Shown: positions 34,705 to 43,397 of the stretch, one piece after another
Numbering within the stretch: the stretch's first letter is position 1
Layout of the letters: each line of letters opens with the position of its first letter
DNA from: Pseudomonas veronii
Lineage (GTDB): Bacteria; Pseudomonadota; Gammaproteobacteria; Pseudomonadales; Pseudomonadaceae
Reading direction: 5' to 3'
Length of the DNA stretch: 47,737 nt
Assembly: GCF_001439695.1 (NCBI RefSeq)
Contig: NZ_JYLL01000043.1
Span: forward strand, 1 to 47,737
Program-made: the position numbers and the translations under genes
Notes under the pieces: generated by a model
Database searches by the model: none
What the model saw: only the letters and a program-made list of their open reading frames with translations
Told to the model about the DNA's origin: nothing

Positions 34705-35907
34705 GTGGCAGATTGCGTGTACACATTCGTGAGCTTTACCGTAGAGGAACTGTTCGAAAAAGTGTGGCAAACACCCATGGTCAAACTGGCCCACGAAATT
34801 GGTGTTTCCGACGTCGCCGTCGCCAAAGCTTGTCGCAAAGCCGGCATCCCTCTCCCTGGGCGTGGCCATTGGGCCAAATCGGAAAAGCAGCGACAACGCA
34901 AACCCAAACCTCCTCAGGTCGAAGGCAATGTCCGATTCCAAGTGCTCGACCGTGACAACTCGCTCGTCGCGACTGGCACTGATTTGAACTCACCTATAGT
35001 CCGGCGAACGATTGAAGCCCCCTATCAATTATCCGAGCCTCACGCGCTAGTGAGTCAGTGGCTAAAGAGTGCAAAAACGTCGAAGGTCAAGGACGGCTAC
35101 CTCGATTACGCAGGAAAGCGCGTCTTGAATGTGATGATTTCATCGACATTGATAGAACGCTGCGCAATCCTTTTTGATGCATTGATCAAAGAGGGTGAGG
35201 CTGAAGGTTGTTCATGGAAGATCAACGCTGAAGGAAAAACAGTCATCACGGTCAACGATGAGCCCATATCTGTGCGACTCGTGGAGCGATTAGACAAACA
35301 TCCGATCCCACCGCCACCGCCCCCAAAACGCCGCCCAGGTGCTCCATGGGAGCCTAATTTCATGTCCCTGCGAAGCCCACAGTTTGAATGGGCCTCAACG
35401 GGCGAACTGACGTTTCAGATCGAAGCGCGGATGGATTACGGAGAACGGAAAAACTGGAAGGACACCAAGACCGCGCCGCTCGAGAAAAAACTTTCTAGCA
35501 TCCTGGCGGGCTTAAATTCCGCATCAGTTTCTATCAAGGTCCTCAGAGAGAAAGAGGAGGCAAGAAATCGTGAATGGGCTGAAGATGAAAGACGACGTCT
35601 TGAACGAGCCCGTACAACAGAGACTCAACGTCGCCTCAGACTGAGCGTCGTTAAACATACAGAGCGATGGGAACGAGCCGAGCGCTTACGAGCCTTCATA
35701 AAAGCGGTGGAAGATCGGCTGAAAATTGCCCCGATCGCAGATCAAGAAATGGCAAATCCTTGGATCGACTGGGCTCGCAAGCAGGCTGATCTCTTGGATC
35801 CTTTGAAGGGGAACCTGGCATTAATTACCACTTTGGACGTAGAGTTAGAAAGCTGGTTCAGTGGCTCACACTACGGACAGGCAGAAAAAGGTTGGTGGTC
35901 TGAGTAG
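34705..35907 (+). CDS. Helix-turn-helix protein of unknown function, ~400 residues
   Basis: The N-terminus contains a convincing helix-turn-helix (LAHEIGVSDVAVAKACRKAG followed by a basic GRGHWAK turn), so DNA binding is likely. A Pro-rich linker with a run of six prolines (~200-215) divides the protein. The C-terminal half is a charged helix (KEEARNREWAEDERRRLERA) likely to dimerise. The start is uncertain: GTG at 34705, 34717 or 34729 are all in frame, and AAAGG at 34701-34705 fits 34717 best. It follows integrase 2 by about 70 bases. Genes of this kind are common next to island integrases; a role in element control is plausible but unproven. Confidence 0.75.
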   Translation: MADCVYTFVSFTVEELFEKVWQTPMVKLAHEIGVSDVAVAKACRKAGIPLPGRGHWAKSEKQRQRKPKPPQVEGNVRFQVLDRDNSLVATGTDLNSPIVRRTIEAPYQLSEPHALVSQWLKSAKTSKVKDGYLDYAGKRVLNVMISSTLIERCAILFDALIKEGEAEGCSWKINAEGKTVITVNDEPISVRLVERLDKHPIPPPPPPKRRPGAPWEPNFMSLRSPQFEWASTGELTFQIEARMDYGERKNWKDTKTAPLEKKLSSILAGLNSASVSIKVLREKEEARNREWAEDERRRLERARTTETQRRLRLSVVKHTERWERAERLRAFIKAVEDRLKIAPIADQEMANPWIDWARKQADLLDPLKGNLALITTLDVELESWFSGSHYGQAEKGWWSE

Positions 35908-36026
35908 TCGGCGACGATGTAGGCCTCAGGAAACACGACTTTGAATTGGCTCTAATCGCAACGTTTAGACAATTGGTCATCGCAAATTTTCCTACTGCTA
36001 CGCTTTCCTCACACGGAGAATAACCA

Positions 36027-36236
36027 ATGACCAATTCAGACCTGCTCCCTTCCCTGCTTTTCAAGATCAATCAAAACCAACTCGCCCTCGAAGCTGCCAT
36101 CATGGAGCTAACACTTTGGGTCGAGCATCGCGGATCTGCTGACGTCGCCGAGAATGTTCGCGGTGCGCTAGACACAATCAGCAAAAACGAAGAGTTCATT
36201 AAAATGACACTCGCGGTGCTGATGGCGCCGGAGTGA
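36027..36236 (+). CDS. Small hypothetical protein, 69 residues
   Basis: This acidic, helical protein starts MTNSDLLPSLLFKINQNQLA and ends MTLAVLMAPE. GGAGAATAACC precedes ATG with good spacing. The pattern of short helices with a central ELTLWVEHRGS stretch resembles small Pseudomonas hypothetical proteins found in accessory regions; I know no function for them. It stands alone, between the HTH gene and an empty stretch. Confidence 0.65.
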   Translation: MTNSDLLPSLLFKINQNQLALEAAIMELTLWVEHRGSADVAENVRGALDTISKNEEFIKMTLAVLMAPE

Positions 36237-36722
36237 TGTCGTCTGGGGGACACATGCCGCGCGGCGCCTAATTCCTCCGTGGGCGAAAGTATCCAAACAA
36301 TCCCGTTGGGTAACTGCCTGAAAAATGCTTCTGCAACTCGACCGCTGACACCCTCCTCAGACTGCCATTATCTGTTGACAAAAGGCAACAATCGGCCAAC
36401 AGCGGACTGCCCAGTAGCCTAAGGTTTCTCCATTGTCATGAACCCGGATCCGGGGAAAGATATTCCGGACTACAGCTACTTACTAACACGGACTTCGTGG
36501 CTGCTCAGCTTTCCCTATCGCACAGTCAGCAACGAGTGTGGCGAACGAGGTCATGGTCAACTGTCTGATCATGAGGTCGCTGTGGTGATAGATGGCAGCA
36601 GCAGTAAATGCGGAGCCCATCGATTTCGACTTTTATTGGGCTTAAGTGAGCCTGGATTGCCTCGGGATGACGCCAGGTGAGGGCTGAGGGCATAATGCCT
36701 CCTCACAACAATAGGAGTGTTT
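36237..36722. other. Gene-free stretch with dispersed repeat
   Basis: The 80-codon frame at 36438 has no ribosome site or recognisable product. The main identifiable content is a copy of the 28-bp dispersed repeat at 36384-36411. AGGAG at 36713-36717 serves the next gene. Confidence 0.5.
36384..36411 (+). repeat. Dispersed 28-bp repeat, copy A
   Basis: GGCAACAATCGGCCAACAGC plus GGACTGCC fits the consensus GGCAANAATCGGCCAANAGC + GG(A/C)CTnnC shared with copies at 37627, 40121 and 42993. All copies lie between genes and in the same orientation. Confidence 0.6.
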
Positions 36723-37538
36723 ATGAACAAGGATACGGTCGAAGGTGCGATGAGCCGCTTGGCTAATACAATGCGGATCTACGTAGAAGCCTTTCTGCGA
36801 TACAAGGGGCTGGTAGCTATCGATAGAGAAGAGGCTATCAATAATATAGACAGAGCCTGGGAGTCAAAGCTTGAAGCCTTCCATACGCTATATGATGTCA
36901 CGCAGGAAGAACTCGATTATTTTGATCGTCCCGACTCGGCTCTGCTGATATTTCTGCGCAATGCGCTGCATCACCGTAATCACTCCCTTTTCCAAAGCTT
37001 AAATTCAACATTATGGTTATGTGATGAGCCAGAGCGATTGGCCGGAGCTGCATATCTGCTCGCAAATCATCCACCTAAAGGAGGTGGTCCTTCACGCATG
37101 CATCACTTCATCAAACTCGAAGACATCTACTCTCGGCTTGATCCACGCCGGAGTGCTTCGGAGCTTGATAGAAGTAAAAAAGTTCAAAGTAAATTCCGCT
37201 TTATCGAGGAGGGTCTATCATTTGAGAAAGTCTGGGCACAAGCAGGCGCTGAGCGCTATCCAAATCACCAAGTCTACTTGGATCTGATGCCAATTTTTAT
37301 TTCCGCAGTAAGTAACACACTAATACGACTGAAAGCCCTCGATTATTCTTTTAAGGGATATGACGCAGGAACGTATGAAAGCTGCTTCACAGAGGAGCTT
37401 GGGACAGATCTGTCTAATCCAAAATTTAGGGGACTAAGAATGAATGGCTTGCAATACTTAATGGGGCCGTCGCATACAATTAATGAAGCAGCAGTCCCCT
37501 ACAATGATAAGGGCGAAATGACCTATGCTGGGTTTTGA
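36723..37538 (+). CDS. Hypothetical protein with HEPN-type motif, 271 residues
   Basis: AGGAG lies 6-10 bases upstream of ATG 36723, so this start is preferred over the frame start at 36717. The N-terminal ~120 residues are helical and contain LRNALHHRNH, in which R79-N-x3-H84 matches the R(N/H)xxxH signature of HEPN ribonucleases. The C-terminal half is unassigned. Codon use is more AT-rich than in element 1. It lies 345 bases before a CHAT protease gene in the same orientation; the gap argues against tight coupling. HEPN identity rests on a short motif plus helical context and could be coincidental. Confidence 0.6.
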   Translation: MNKDTVEGAMSRLANTMRIYVEAFLRYKGLVAIDREEAINNIDRAWESKLEAFHTLYDVTQEELDYFDRPDSALLIFLRNALHHRNHSLFQSLNSTLWLCDEPERLAGAAYLLANHPPKGGGPSRMHHFIKLEDIYSRLDPRRSASELDRSKKVQSKFRFIEEGLSFEKVWAQAGAERYPNHQVYLDLMPIFISAVSNTLIRLKALDYSFKGYDAGTYESCFTEELGTDLSNPKFRGLRMNGLQYLMGPSHTINEAAVPYNDKGEMTYAGF

Positions 37539-37882
37539 GCGATAGGAGGTCGGTAACATCGACCTTAGTCTACGTTCCAGTTAATGATGACTGATGCATG
37601 CATAGCCTTAAGCAGTCATGCCGAAGGGCAAATATGGCCAAAAGCGGACTTTCCGAAACAGCCCCATTCCGGCACCCCCCGAGTCACAATCCCGGCTGCT
37701 TGTCACTGTATTGTACTTACCTTTGTTCAAAGCGCTGAGCTATTATGGAAACCGTCCGATCTCGTACCTGTGGCCTCTTTATCTTGGGCTGCTAGATATC
37801 ACTAGGTGACAGTTACAAGAATTTTCGACATTAGCGCAAAACAATGTAACATCGCTTTACAGCCCCTAACCAATGGATATCA
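37539..37882. other. Gene-free stretch between the HEPN-like and CHAT genes
   Basis: This holds a 6-bp hairpin (AGGTCG/CGACCT, 37547-37565) shortly after the HEPN-like gene, a copy of the 28-bp repeat at 37627-37654, and AT-rich DNA before the CHAT start that probably contains its promoter. The two short frames here lack ribosome sites. Confidence 0.45.
37627..37654 (+). repeat. Dispersed 28-bp repeat, copy B
   Basis: GGCAAATATGGCCAAAAGCG plus GACTTTCC follows the family consensus with two or three changes. Confidence 0.55.
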
Positions 37883-40033
37883 ATGTTAATGATTAACAAC
37901 TTAAGCATTTGTTATGTTATTCGGGAAAGCGCCAATACACCCTCACATTTTTTGAGGGGATCAATATTCAGCAATGAAACAATTGAGGCATTCAAGCTCA
38001 TCAGCCGACTGCCCATTAGCATCCCCGAACTGCTCTGCACCAGAGAAGAGACCATAAGAACAAGATTAGACAGCATATACCACGGACGAGTTATAGAGTT
38101 AATTAGCAACCATGATCAAATCCCATCCCTCCCCTACATTTTCAAAGTTGTCTTTTTAGACACCGCCCCCCCAGAAAATCATTACATGTCAAATGATATT
38201 CTGTATATTTCACTTAATAAAGACTTGGCTAATCAAGCTGCTCCTCACATTGAAACGCTCACCACTGAAGTCCTCCGAGACTTCTTCTTTTCAAAAATAC
38301 AAAACAAAGACCCTATACTAAGAAAACTTCCCGACACATATCAAATTAGAAAACCGATTAAAGTAGATTTCAAAATCACTAACAATATCTACACCTACGC
38401 GAACATTCAAACGCTTAACAGCGTAGGTATAATTACTGAAGATACCGGAAAAGTAACTCTCGCCGAAAATGATAAAACCCAAAACACAGAGAACCTTATA
38501 GATATAATAAATCATTATAGGAGAGCCATAAATAGCAACCTCCCCTCTTGCGCTCACTTCCCTAGCATGGATTATTTGATCACAGATTTCAGTATAGATT
38601 TTGAGTACTCCATCAACTCTAACAAATACAGTAAACACACCCTTCTAAGGAGTGGAGTACCTGACCACGCTTTGATTGCTGAGTCCGTAACACATGCGAG
38701 AGCAACGACCGAAATAGATACCATACCTGAAAACAAGCTCATTCTGGACTACCAGTCCGAGCAGTACTTTAGCAGCCTTATAAACTCCCTCTATGCAGCC
38801 TCCACGCTTACACCAGAAATAAAAATTGACATATGCAATAATGACTTGATGAAAATCATCTCATCGATGAGGGATCATGTTGGCAATAAATCATCAGCAA
38901 AAATACACAAGCTAGCGTCTGACTTTTCAGAAACAGTGCTCAGCAAGTCCAATGCTCTACTAGATTATATTTCGTACTCTTTAAACAAACAAATCAAGAT
39001 TATATCAAACTTCCCCCTAGAATGGACCAATCTAAACGGCTTGCCGCTTATGATTAGACACAACACAAGCCGAGTTTTTACTTCCCCCGGCATCATCAGA
39101 GAAAAATTAACTCTCAACAATCACGAATGTAAACTTACAATTGATGACTTTAATAAAATTCTAGTCATTAGTTCTTTCCCCGCTGACGACGACATAAGCG
39201 CAGACATGTCTCAGGAGCTAGAAAAGACAGTCAATTTATTTAACGACCCAAGATACAAAGCCTTGACTGAACATCTCGCAAAAAACGAGATCTATACTAC
39301 AAATTTTGAATCAGAGATTATCTTTGAAGTTGTTAAAAACAAAAACGAGCTAATTCAGTCGCTAAACAAGCACCGCTACGCAATTGTTGTATTTGATATG
39401 CATGGAGGTCATGGCAAAGATGGCCACGGTTTTCTTCAATTATCGGAAGGGATCATTTACCCACAGGATCTTATAAATAACGCACAAATCCCACCTATCG
39501 TCATCTTAAGTAGTTGCGACACAAGTCCTGCCGACAGAAATCACTTTAATGTCGCGAATGCATTCTTATGCGCAGGCGCTAAAACAGTTCTCGCTTCTAC
39601 GTACACGATTTTGAGCAGCGAAGCAGCCAACTACATCGCAAAACTTTATAAAAGAATAAAGCTTTATCTTCCTGAGAGAATCCTATCGGAAAAACGAAGC
39701 CTCAGGTGGTCAGATTTCATGACCGGGCTAAATCGACGTGTATACTTTGAGAATTTTCTAATTCATATTTCAAAAAAATACAAAGTCGTGAGCAAAAAAC
39801 AAATTAACGAAATCGGAAGCCACATTTCATCAGTACTGGAAGCTCACCCGGATAATTTTTATGAAGGAGTACTATTCTTCTTCAACGAGATCGCAGGTCT
39901 TTCAAACGAATTGATACTAGACGAGCTTACTAACCACTTCACATTTACAGAGTGCATGAACTACGTACAAATCGGATTCCCAGAAAAAATACTTATCCAT
40001 GCAGAGGACATGTCTTTTACTGAACACGCATAA
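37883..40033 (+). CDS. CHAT-domain (caspase-like) protease, 716 residues
   Basis: The C-terminal part (~490-620) is a CHAT peptidase: the catalytic His H507 sits in FDMHGGHG, and the catalytic Cys C545 in VILSSCDTS, with the downstream FLCAGAKTVLASTY strand typical of the family. The N-terminal ~480 residues show no TPR or other domain I recognise and may be the sensor. ATG 37883 starts MLMIN; no strong ribosome site is visible, and the in-frame ATG at 37889 is an alternative. The gene is clearly AT-rich, unlike flanking DNA, which indicates separate acquisition. CHAT proteases act in several bacterial immune systems by cleaving a partner such as a gasdermin or a toxin; no such substrate gene is adjacent, apart from the HEPN-like protein upstream. 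Confidence 0.88.
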   Translation: MLMINNLSICYVIRESANTPSHFLRGSIFSNETIEAFKLISRLPISIPELLCTREETIRTRLDSIYHGRVIELISNHDQIPSLPYIFKVVFLDTAPPENHYMSNDILYISLNKDLANQAAPHIETLTTEVLRDFFFSKIQNKDPILRKLPDTYQIRKPIKVDFKITNNIYTYANIQTLNSVGIITEDTGKVTLAENDKTQNTENLIDIINHYRRAINSNLPSCAHFPSMDYLITDFSIDFEYSINSNKYSKHTLLRSGVPDHALIAESVTHARATTEIDTIPENKLILDYQSEQYFSSLINSLYAASTLTPEIKIDICNNDLMKIISSMRDHVGNKSSAKIHKLASDFSETVLSKSNALLDYISYSLNKQIKIISNFPLEWTNLNGLPLMIRHNTSRVFTSPGIIREKLTLNNHECKLTIDDFNKILVISSFPADDDISADMSQELEKTVNLFNDPRYKALTEHLAKNEIYTTNFESEIIFEVVKNKNELIQSLNKHRYAIVVFDMHGGHGKDGHGFLQLSEGIIYPQDLINNAQIPPIVILSSCDTSPADRNHFNVANAFLCAGAKTVLASTYTILSSEAANYIAKLYKRIKLYLPERILSEKRSLRWSDFMTGLNRRVYFENFLIHISKKYKVVSKKQINEIGSHISSVLEAHPDNFYEGVLFFFNEIAGLSNELILDELTNHFTFTECMNYVQIGFPEKILIHAEDMSFTEHA

Positions 40034-40799
40034 CGAAGCAATTTTATACTGCAACTCACACGGCATTATGCACTGCCATATAAAAAGCCTGCAAAGGGTC
40101 GTTTTCTGCGCCTCATGACGGGCAAGAATCGGCCAAGAGCGGCCCTTGGCGACAGGTAGCAGACGGCTAGCAAGCATGAGCAAATATGCTCGAAGCGAAG
40201 TTGCGAGAACAACGGAATCTGTCTCCCCATTTGAGAAGGTCTCGCGCAACCTTAGAGAACAAGCCCAAGCGCACAAGCCTGTCACCACATGATGTCCGTA
40301 GTGTTACGCAATCCAATTACCTACTGGATTGCCACTAGCTCATCGGCATCAAATTAGCACATGACAGAAAATTGCTGAGTCACAAAAGCTATCAGAGAAT
40401 TTCTTTCCTCTAGAACGGTATTTGAGGTAGTAGCAATGGTATTGAACGCAAAAATTGTCGGCGACTAGGGTTGCTATTAGTCCCTAGCCTTTTGCGAAAA
40501 ATACACAAAACGCTTGACGACACCACAAAAATAATATGCGAAGCCACCATTGACGGCACCAGTCAACTCCGTTACGTCGCGACTGATGATGTTCAGGCTA
40601 CGTTCGAGCGCAGCGTGAAATGGAGGAAGACTCATGCAGGGCGTTCATGCATCGTGAATTCGTACTGTTCGACATAAACAAGCGGCGCCTGGCTCCTACT
40701 CTGCCCGGTCATAGCAACAAAGCGTGATGGTGAAATCCGATGTGAAAGATTGGTCAGGACGAATGCCATAGGCAAGTCTGTGCAATTACCCAACAGACA
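40034..40799. other. Gene-free stretch after the CHAT gene
   Basis: It contains a 28-bp repeat copy (40121-40148) within a longer Pseudomonas-like intergenic sequence, and a hairpin CTAGGG/CCCTAG at 40465-40487 followed by CCTTTT. The 68-codon frame at 40471 starts inside that hairpin and is not convincing. This is where the plus-strand CHAT gene and the minus-strand Septu-like pair converge. Confidence 0.5.
40121..40148 (+). repeat. Dispersed 28-bp repeat, copy C
   Basis: GGCAAGAATCGGCCAAGAGC plus GGCCCTTG is the closest copy to the consensus. Confidence 0.6.
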
Positions 40800-40821
40800 G
40801 GTCAACCCCTTAGGGTTGACC
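40800..40821 (-). terminator. Hairpin overlapping the end of the HNH gene
   Basis: Perfect 9-bp arms GGTCAACCC and GGGTTGACC enclose a four-base loop. The HNH stop codon TAA lies in the loop, so the structure forms right at the end of the Septu-like operon. Only a weak T-rich stretch follows (TGTCTGTT on the minus strand), so termination strength is uncertain. Confidence 0.5.
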
Positions 40822-41727
40822 ATTATTGTCGCTAGAATCTGGGGAGGGTAATGCCAATACGACATCGTGCCCGATAGCCAAAGCCCTGCCGCCTCCTGAA
40901 GGAAGTGGAACCCATTTTGAGTCAAGCCATTTATTCTCAACATCAGCGAGCGAGCCTACTGAAAAATTAAAAGGATCCGTGCTGTCTATAGCTTTCGCGA
41001 TCATCGGGAGGGAAGCTTTGCTACCTTGCTCCTCAAGCACTAGTTTTAGTATCTCCTGTGCTAGTGCAGGCTGATTTTGTATCTGCGCTTTTAGCGCATC
41101 AAGCATCAATTGCTGACTAGGTGAAAGCGGTGCAACTCCCTGGGCATCATTTATACTATTGACTTCAAGATCATTCAGCTTGAAAAATTTGAACATAAAG
41201 TTGGTTTTATCACCAGGCGTCTCAATGATGAATTTTACCAGCTTTGCCTTCCCATGTTGCTCTTGTCTTCTTATTATAAAGTCTTCATACACCTCAAAAT
41301 TTGGATGAATTACGCGATATGTGCTTTTATCTAGATATGTGCTCTCAATCGAACCAGGATCAACAAATAGGCTGGTTTTGTCTTTTTTAATTTCCATGTT
41401 GCATCTCTTGCAAGAGACTGAAAGATTTGCCATAACATAAGTTAATTTTTTGCAGTGGCTTTTGGGGATAATATGCTCTCTATCCACCATAAAAACTCCA
41501 CCCCCGAATAGGTTTGTTCTACAATAGCAGCACGTGTAGCCCTGCCTTAATAGATGGTATTCTTTTATTCGTTCTCTTAGGTTCTTCAGCACCTGGCGAA
41601 CCGGAGCCATATCTTTTTGGTCAATGTTCCATGAATCATGCAGCCTAAGAGCATGATCAATGGCCAGTTGCTCCTCCGCTGTAATTACAAAGTCGGAGAG
41701 CGCAGGCATTAACGGGTCACTAAGCAT
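40810..41727 (-). CDS. HNH endonuclease, PtuB-like (Septu-type pair)
   Basis: This is a 305-residue protein with a central HNH domain: zinc ligands C66/C69 (CCYC), the DREHIIPKS strand with H85 as the catalytic His, N101, and C106/C109 in CKRCN. A helical N-terminal ~60 residues and a ~190-residue C-terminus flank it. It starts three bases after the stop of the ATPase gene, so the two are one operon. ATPase plus HNH pairs define the Septu anti-phage system (PtuA/PtuB), where the nuclease degrades invader DNA when released from ATPase control. The fit is by architecture; no close family comparison was possible here. Confidence 0.85.
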   Translation of the reverse strand: MLSDPLMPALSDFVITAEEQLAIDHALRLHDSWNIDQKDMAPVRQVLKNLRERIKEYHLLRQGYTCCYCRTNLFGGGVFMVDREHIIPKSHCKKLTYVMANLSVSCKRCNMEIKKDKTSLFVDPGSIESTYLDKSTYRVIHPNFEVYEDFIIRRQEQHGKAKLVKFIIETPGDKTNFMFKFFKLNDLEVNSINDAQGVAPLSPSQQLMLDALKAQIQNQPALAQEILKLVLEEQGSKASLPMIAKAIDSTDPFNFSVGSLADVENKWLDSKWVPLPSGGGRALAIGHDVVLALPSPDSSDNNGQP

Positions 41728-41730
41728 AAC

Positions 41731-42792
41731 TCACCCTCTCGCGATGCTGTCAGCAAGTTGTCTTGCTGCAATAAAAATGTCTTGCTGGCCGTCATCGAAA
41801 GAGGCCTTGCTTGCGCTATCGATAAATTCAATTGCTTGATTAAGGGAAACTTTGTGTGCGGATAGCTCTTCGAGCTTCTCGGCTAGTTTTTCGCTTAAAA
41901 AGCGACTTTTTGGCGAAATAATCTCAAACTGCCCCCATAACAATTCTTCAATGTTTGTTGAGGAAGAAAATTCAAGATTTCCGGTTGCCGGATGATATAT
42001 TGATGACGATACTCGCTCGTCTAACTGTGCGCCTGTAACTATTAATGGGGAGTGCGTCGCTATAATTACTTTTACTTCATGGTATTCAATTAGACTGCAT
42101 AGCATGGAGGTGTATTCTCGCTGCCACCTAGGATGCAAACTGTTCTCTGGCTCATCAATAAGAATCATGTTGGTTCCCGAAATTTCGCCTAGAACGAAAA
42201 TCAGAGAAGTCATCAGGCTCAATTCGCCAGAACTTGCATTTAGTAGGGGGACAGGCTCTCCATTATTCTTGTAAAGCGATATTTCAATTGCCTTTACCAT
42301 GCCGTAATGTCGTAGTGGTTTTTCCTGATGCAACAGATTCTCTAGCTTTGACAGACTTGAAATATCAGAGGTTTCACCGAAGTTTACATTGAAGGATATT
42401 TCATCCTCTCCATTAAAATAATTATCTATCATTTCGGTTAGTTTTTTAATGGAGGAGGTGTCAGAAAAGTCGTCCAGCCTGCTATCGATCTTACCGGCTC
42501 TCATGGTCACAGTTATGTGCGGAGCGTAACCGCAATAAAGCAGTATTTTTTCGATTTGATGCAGACGATGCGTTCCTTCTCTCATCATCTTCTTGATCAC
42601 CGATTTCATGACATTGTTCGGGTGTGATCCAGTATTTTTAACGGAGAATCTCTTTGAAGTCTTGAGCTCCTGTGACCGATCATGAACAGTATTGCATAAG
42701 TATAGTGAGTCTTGATTATTGCCTTTGGCTTGATCAATTAAATATTGGCTTTTTCCGGCACCATTACGCCCGACCACGAAGCAAACTTCCAT
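41731..42792 (-). CDS. ABC-type AAA ATPase, PtuA-like (Septu-type pair)
   Basis: This 353-residue ATPase is of the OLD/RecF-like ABC group. Walker A GRNGAGKS at 8-15 is almost at the N-terminus. A signature-like NASSGELSLM follows, then Walker B MILIDEPENSLHPRW and the switch His in ATHSPLIV. The compact size suggests there is no large coiled-coil arm. GGAAGG lies about 6 bases upstream of ATG 42792. Its neighbour is the HNH nuclease 3 bases downstream, the Septu arrangement. It probably senses infection or nucleotide depletion and restrains or positions the nuclease. A retron-type use of the same pair is unlikely because no reverse transcriptase is present. Confidence 0.88.
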   Translation of the reverse strand: MEVCFVVGRNGAGKSQYLIDQAKGNNQDSLYLCNTVHDRSQELKTSKRFSVKNTGSHPNNVMKSVIKKMMREGTHRLHQIEKILLYCGYAPHITVTMRAGKIDSRLDDFSDTSSIKKLTEMIDNYFNGEDEISFNVNFGETSDISSLSKLENLLHQEKPLRHYGMVKAIEISLYKNNGEPVPLLNASSGELSLMTSLIFVLGEISGTNMILIDEPENSLHPRWQREYTSMLCSLIEYHEVKVIIATHSPLIVTGAQLDERVSSSIYHPATGNLEFSSSTNIEELLWGQFEIISPKSRFLSEKLAEKLEELSAHKVSLNQAIEFIDSASKASFDDGQQDIFIAARQLADSIARG

Positions 42793-43397
42793 TTTATGCC
42801 TTCCACATCAGTGCTTATTAAAAAGCGAACGAGAGAATGAGGTATTGTTTTGTGCCGCTAGTAGTTGAGTAGAACATCGCTCATGAGGCTGAGCCCTTCA
42901 GAGAAACACTTATTCTGAATAACTCCGCGTGAACGCGCTAGAGCATTCATCCTGATGGAGAGCGATTGGGCCGAATTTTGCCCATTATTTCTGGCAGAAA
43001 TCGGCCAGGAGCAACAGTCAGCGATCGGCTGGTCCGGCGTTGCAGACCCGTTCGAGTTTTTTTGCCGGGGCACCATGGCCCACACGTCTGGCCAAACTAG
43101 GCCATCGCCCCGCAAGATCGACGGTTCAGCTACACCAGCCAAGCAGTTATCGCGACCCTGGTCCAGGACTAGCAGAGCCAGACCTCAAGCCCCCGCCCGC
43201 GCAGCAACTCAAGTCGACATGTCACTTACCGTCATCACTGCCGCCACGCCCCTAGACTCAGAAGTAGCGGCTGCTTAGCAGGCTCCGCCCAGTAGCTCAG
43301 GCCGTACCGAACCCTAGCCCGCATTCCAATGAGCATATTCTGCCACCACTTGATGTTCAAAGTGCTACGCCTAGGGCTGCGGTTAGCTTGCTAGGTG
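42793..43397. other. Gene-free stretch upstream of the IS4 remnant
   Basis: It should contain the promoter of the Septu-like pair, which I could not pinpoint. A degenerate 28-bp repeat copy is at 42993-43020. Frames at 42858 (minus) and 42955 (plus) overlap each other, are unlike any family I know and lack ribosome sites. Confidence 0.5.
42993..43020 (+). repeat. Dispersed 28-bp repeat, copy D (degenerate)
   Basis: GGCAGAAATCGGCCAGGAGC plus AACAGTCA keeps the ATCGGCCA core of the family but loses the 3' GGACT part. Confidence 0.45.

Noticed and set aside
36438..36680. 80-codon frame before the HEPN-like gene
   Set aside because: No ribosome site and no family resemblance.
40471..40677. 68-codon frame after the CHAT gene
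   Set aside because: Starts inside a hairpin, with no ribosome site or similarity that I recognise.
42858..43278. Overlapping frames on both strands before the IS4 remnant
   Set aside because: Mutually overlapping, no ribosome sites, and they run across a degenerate dispersed repeat.
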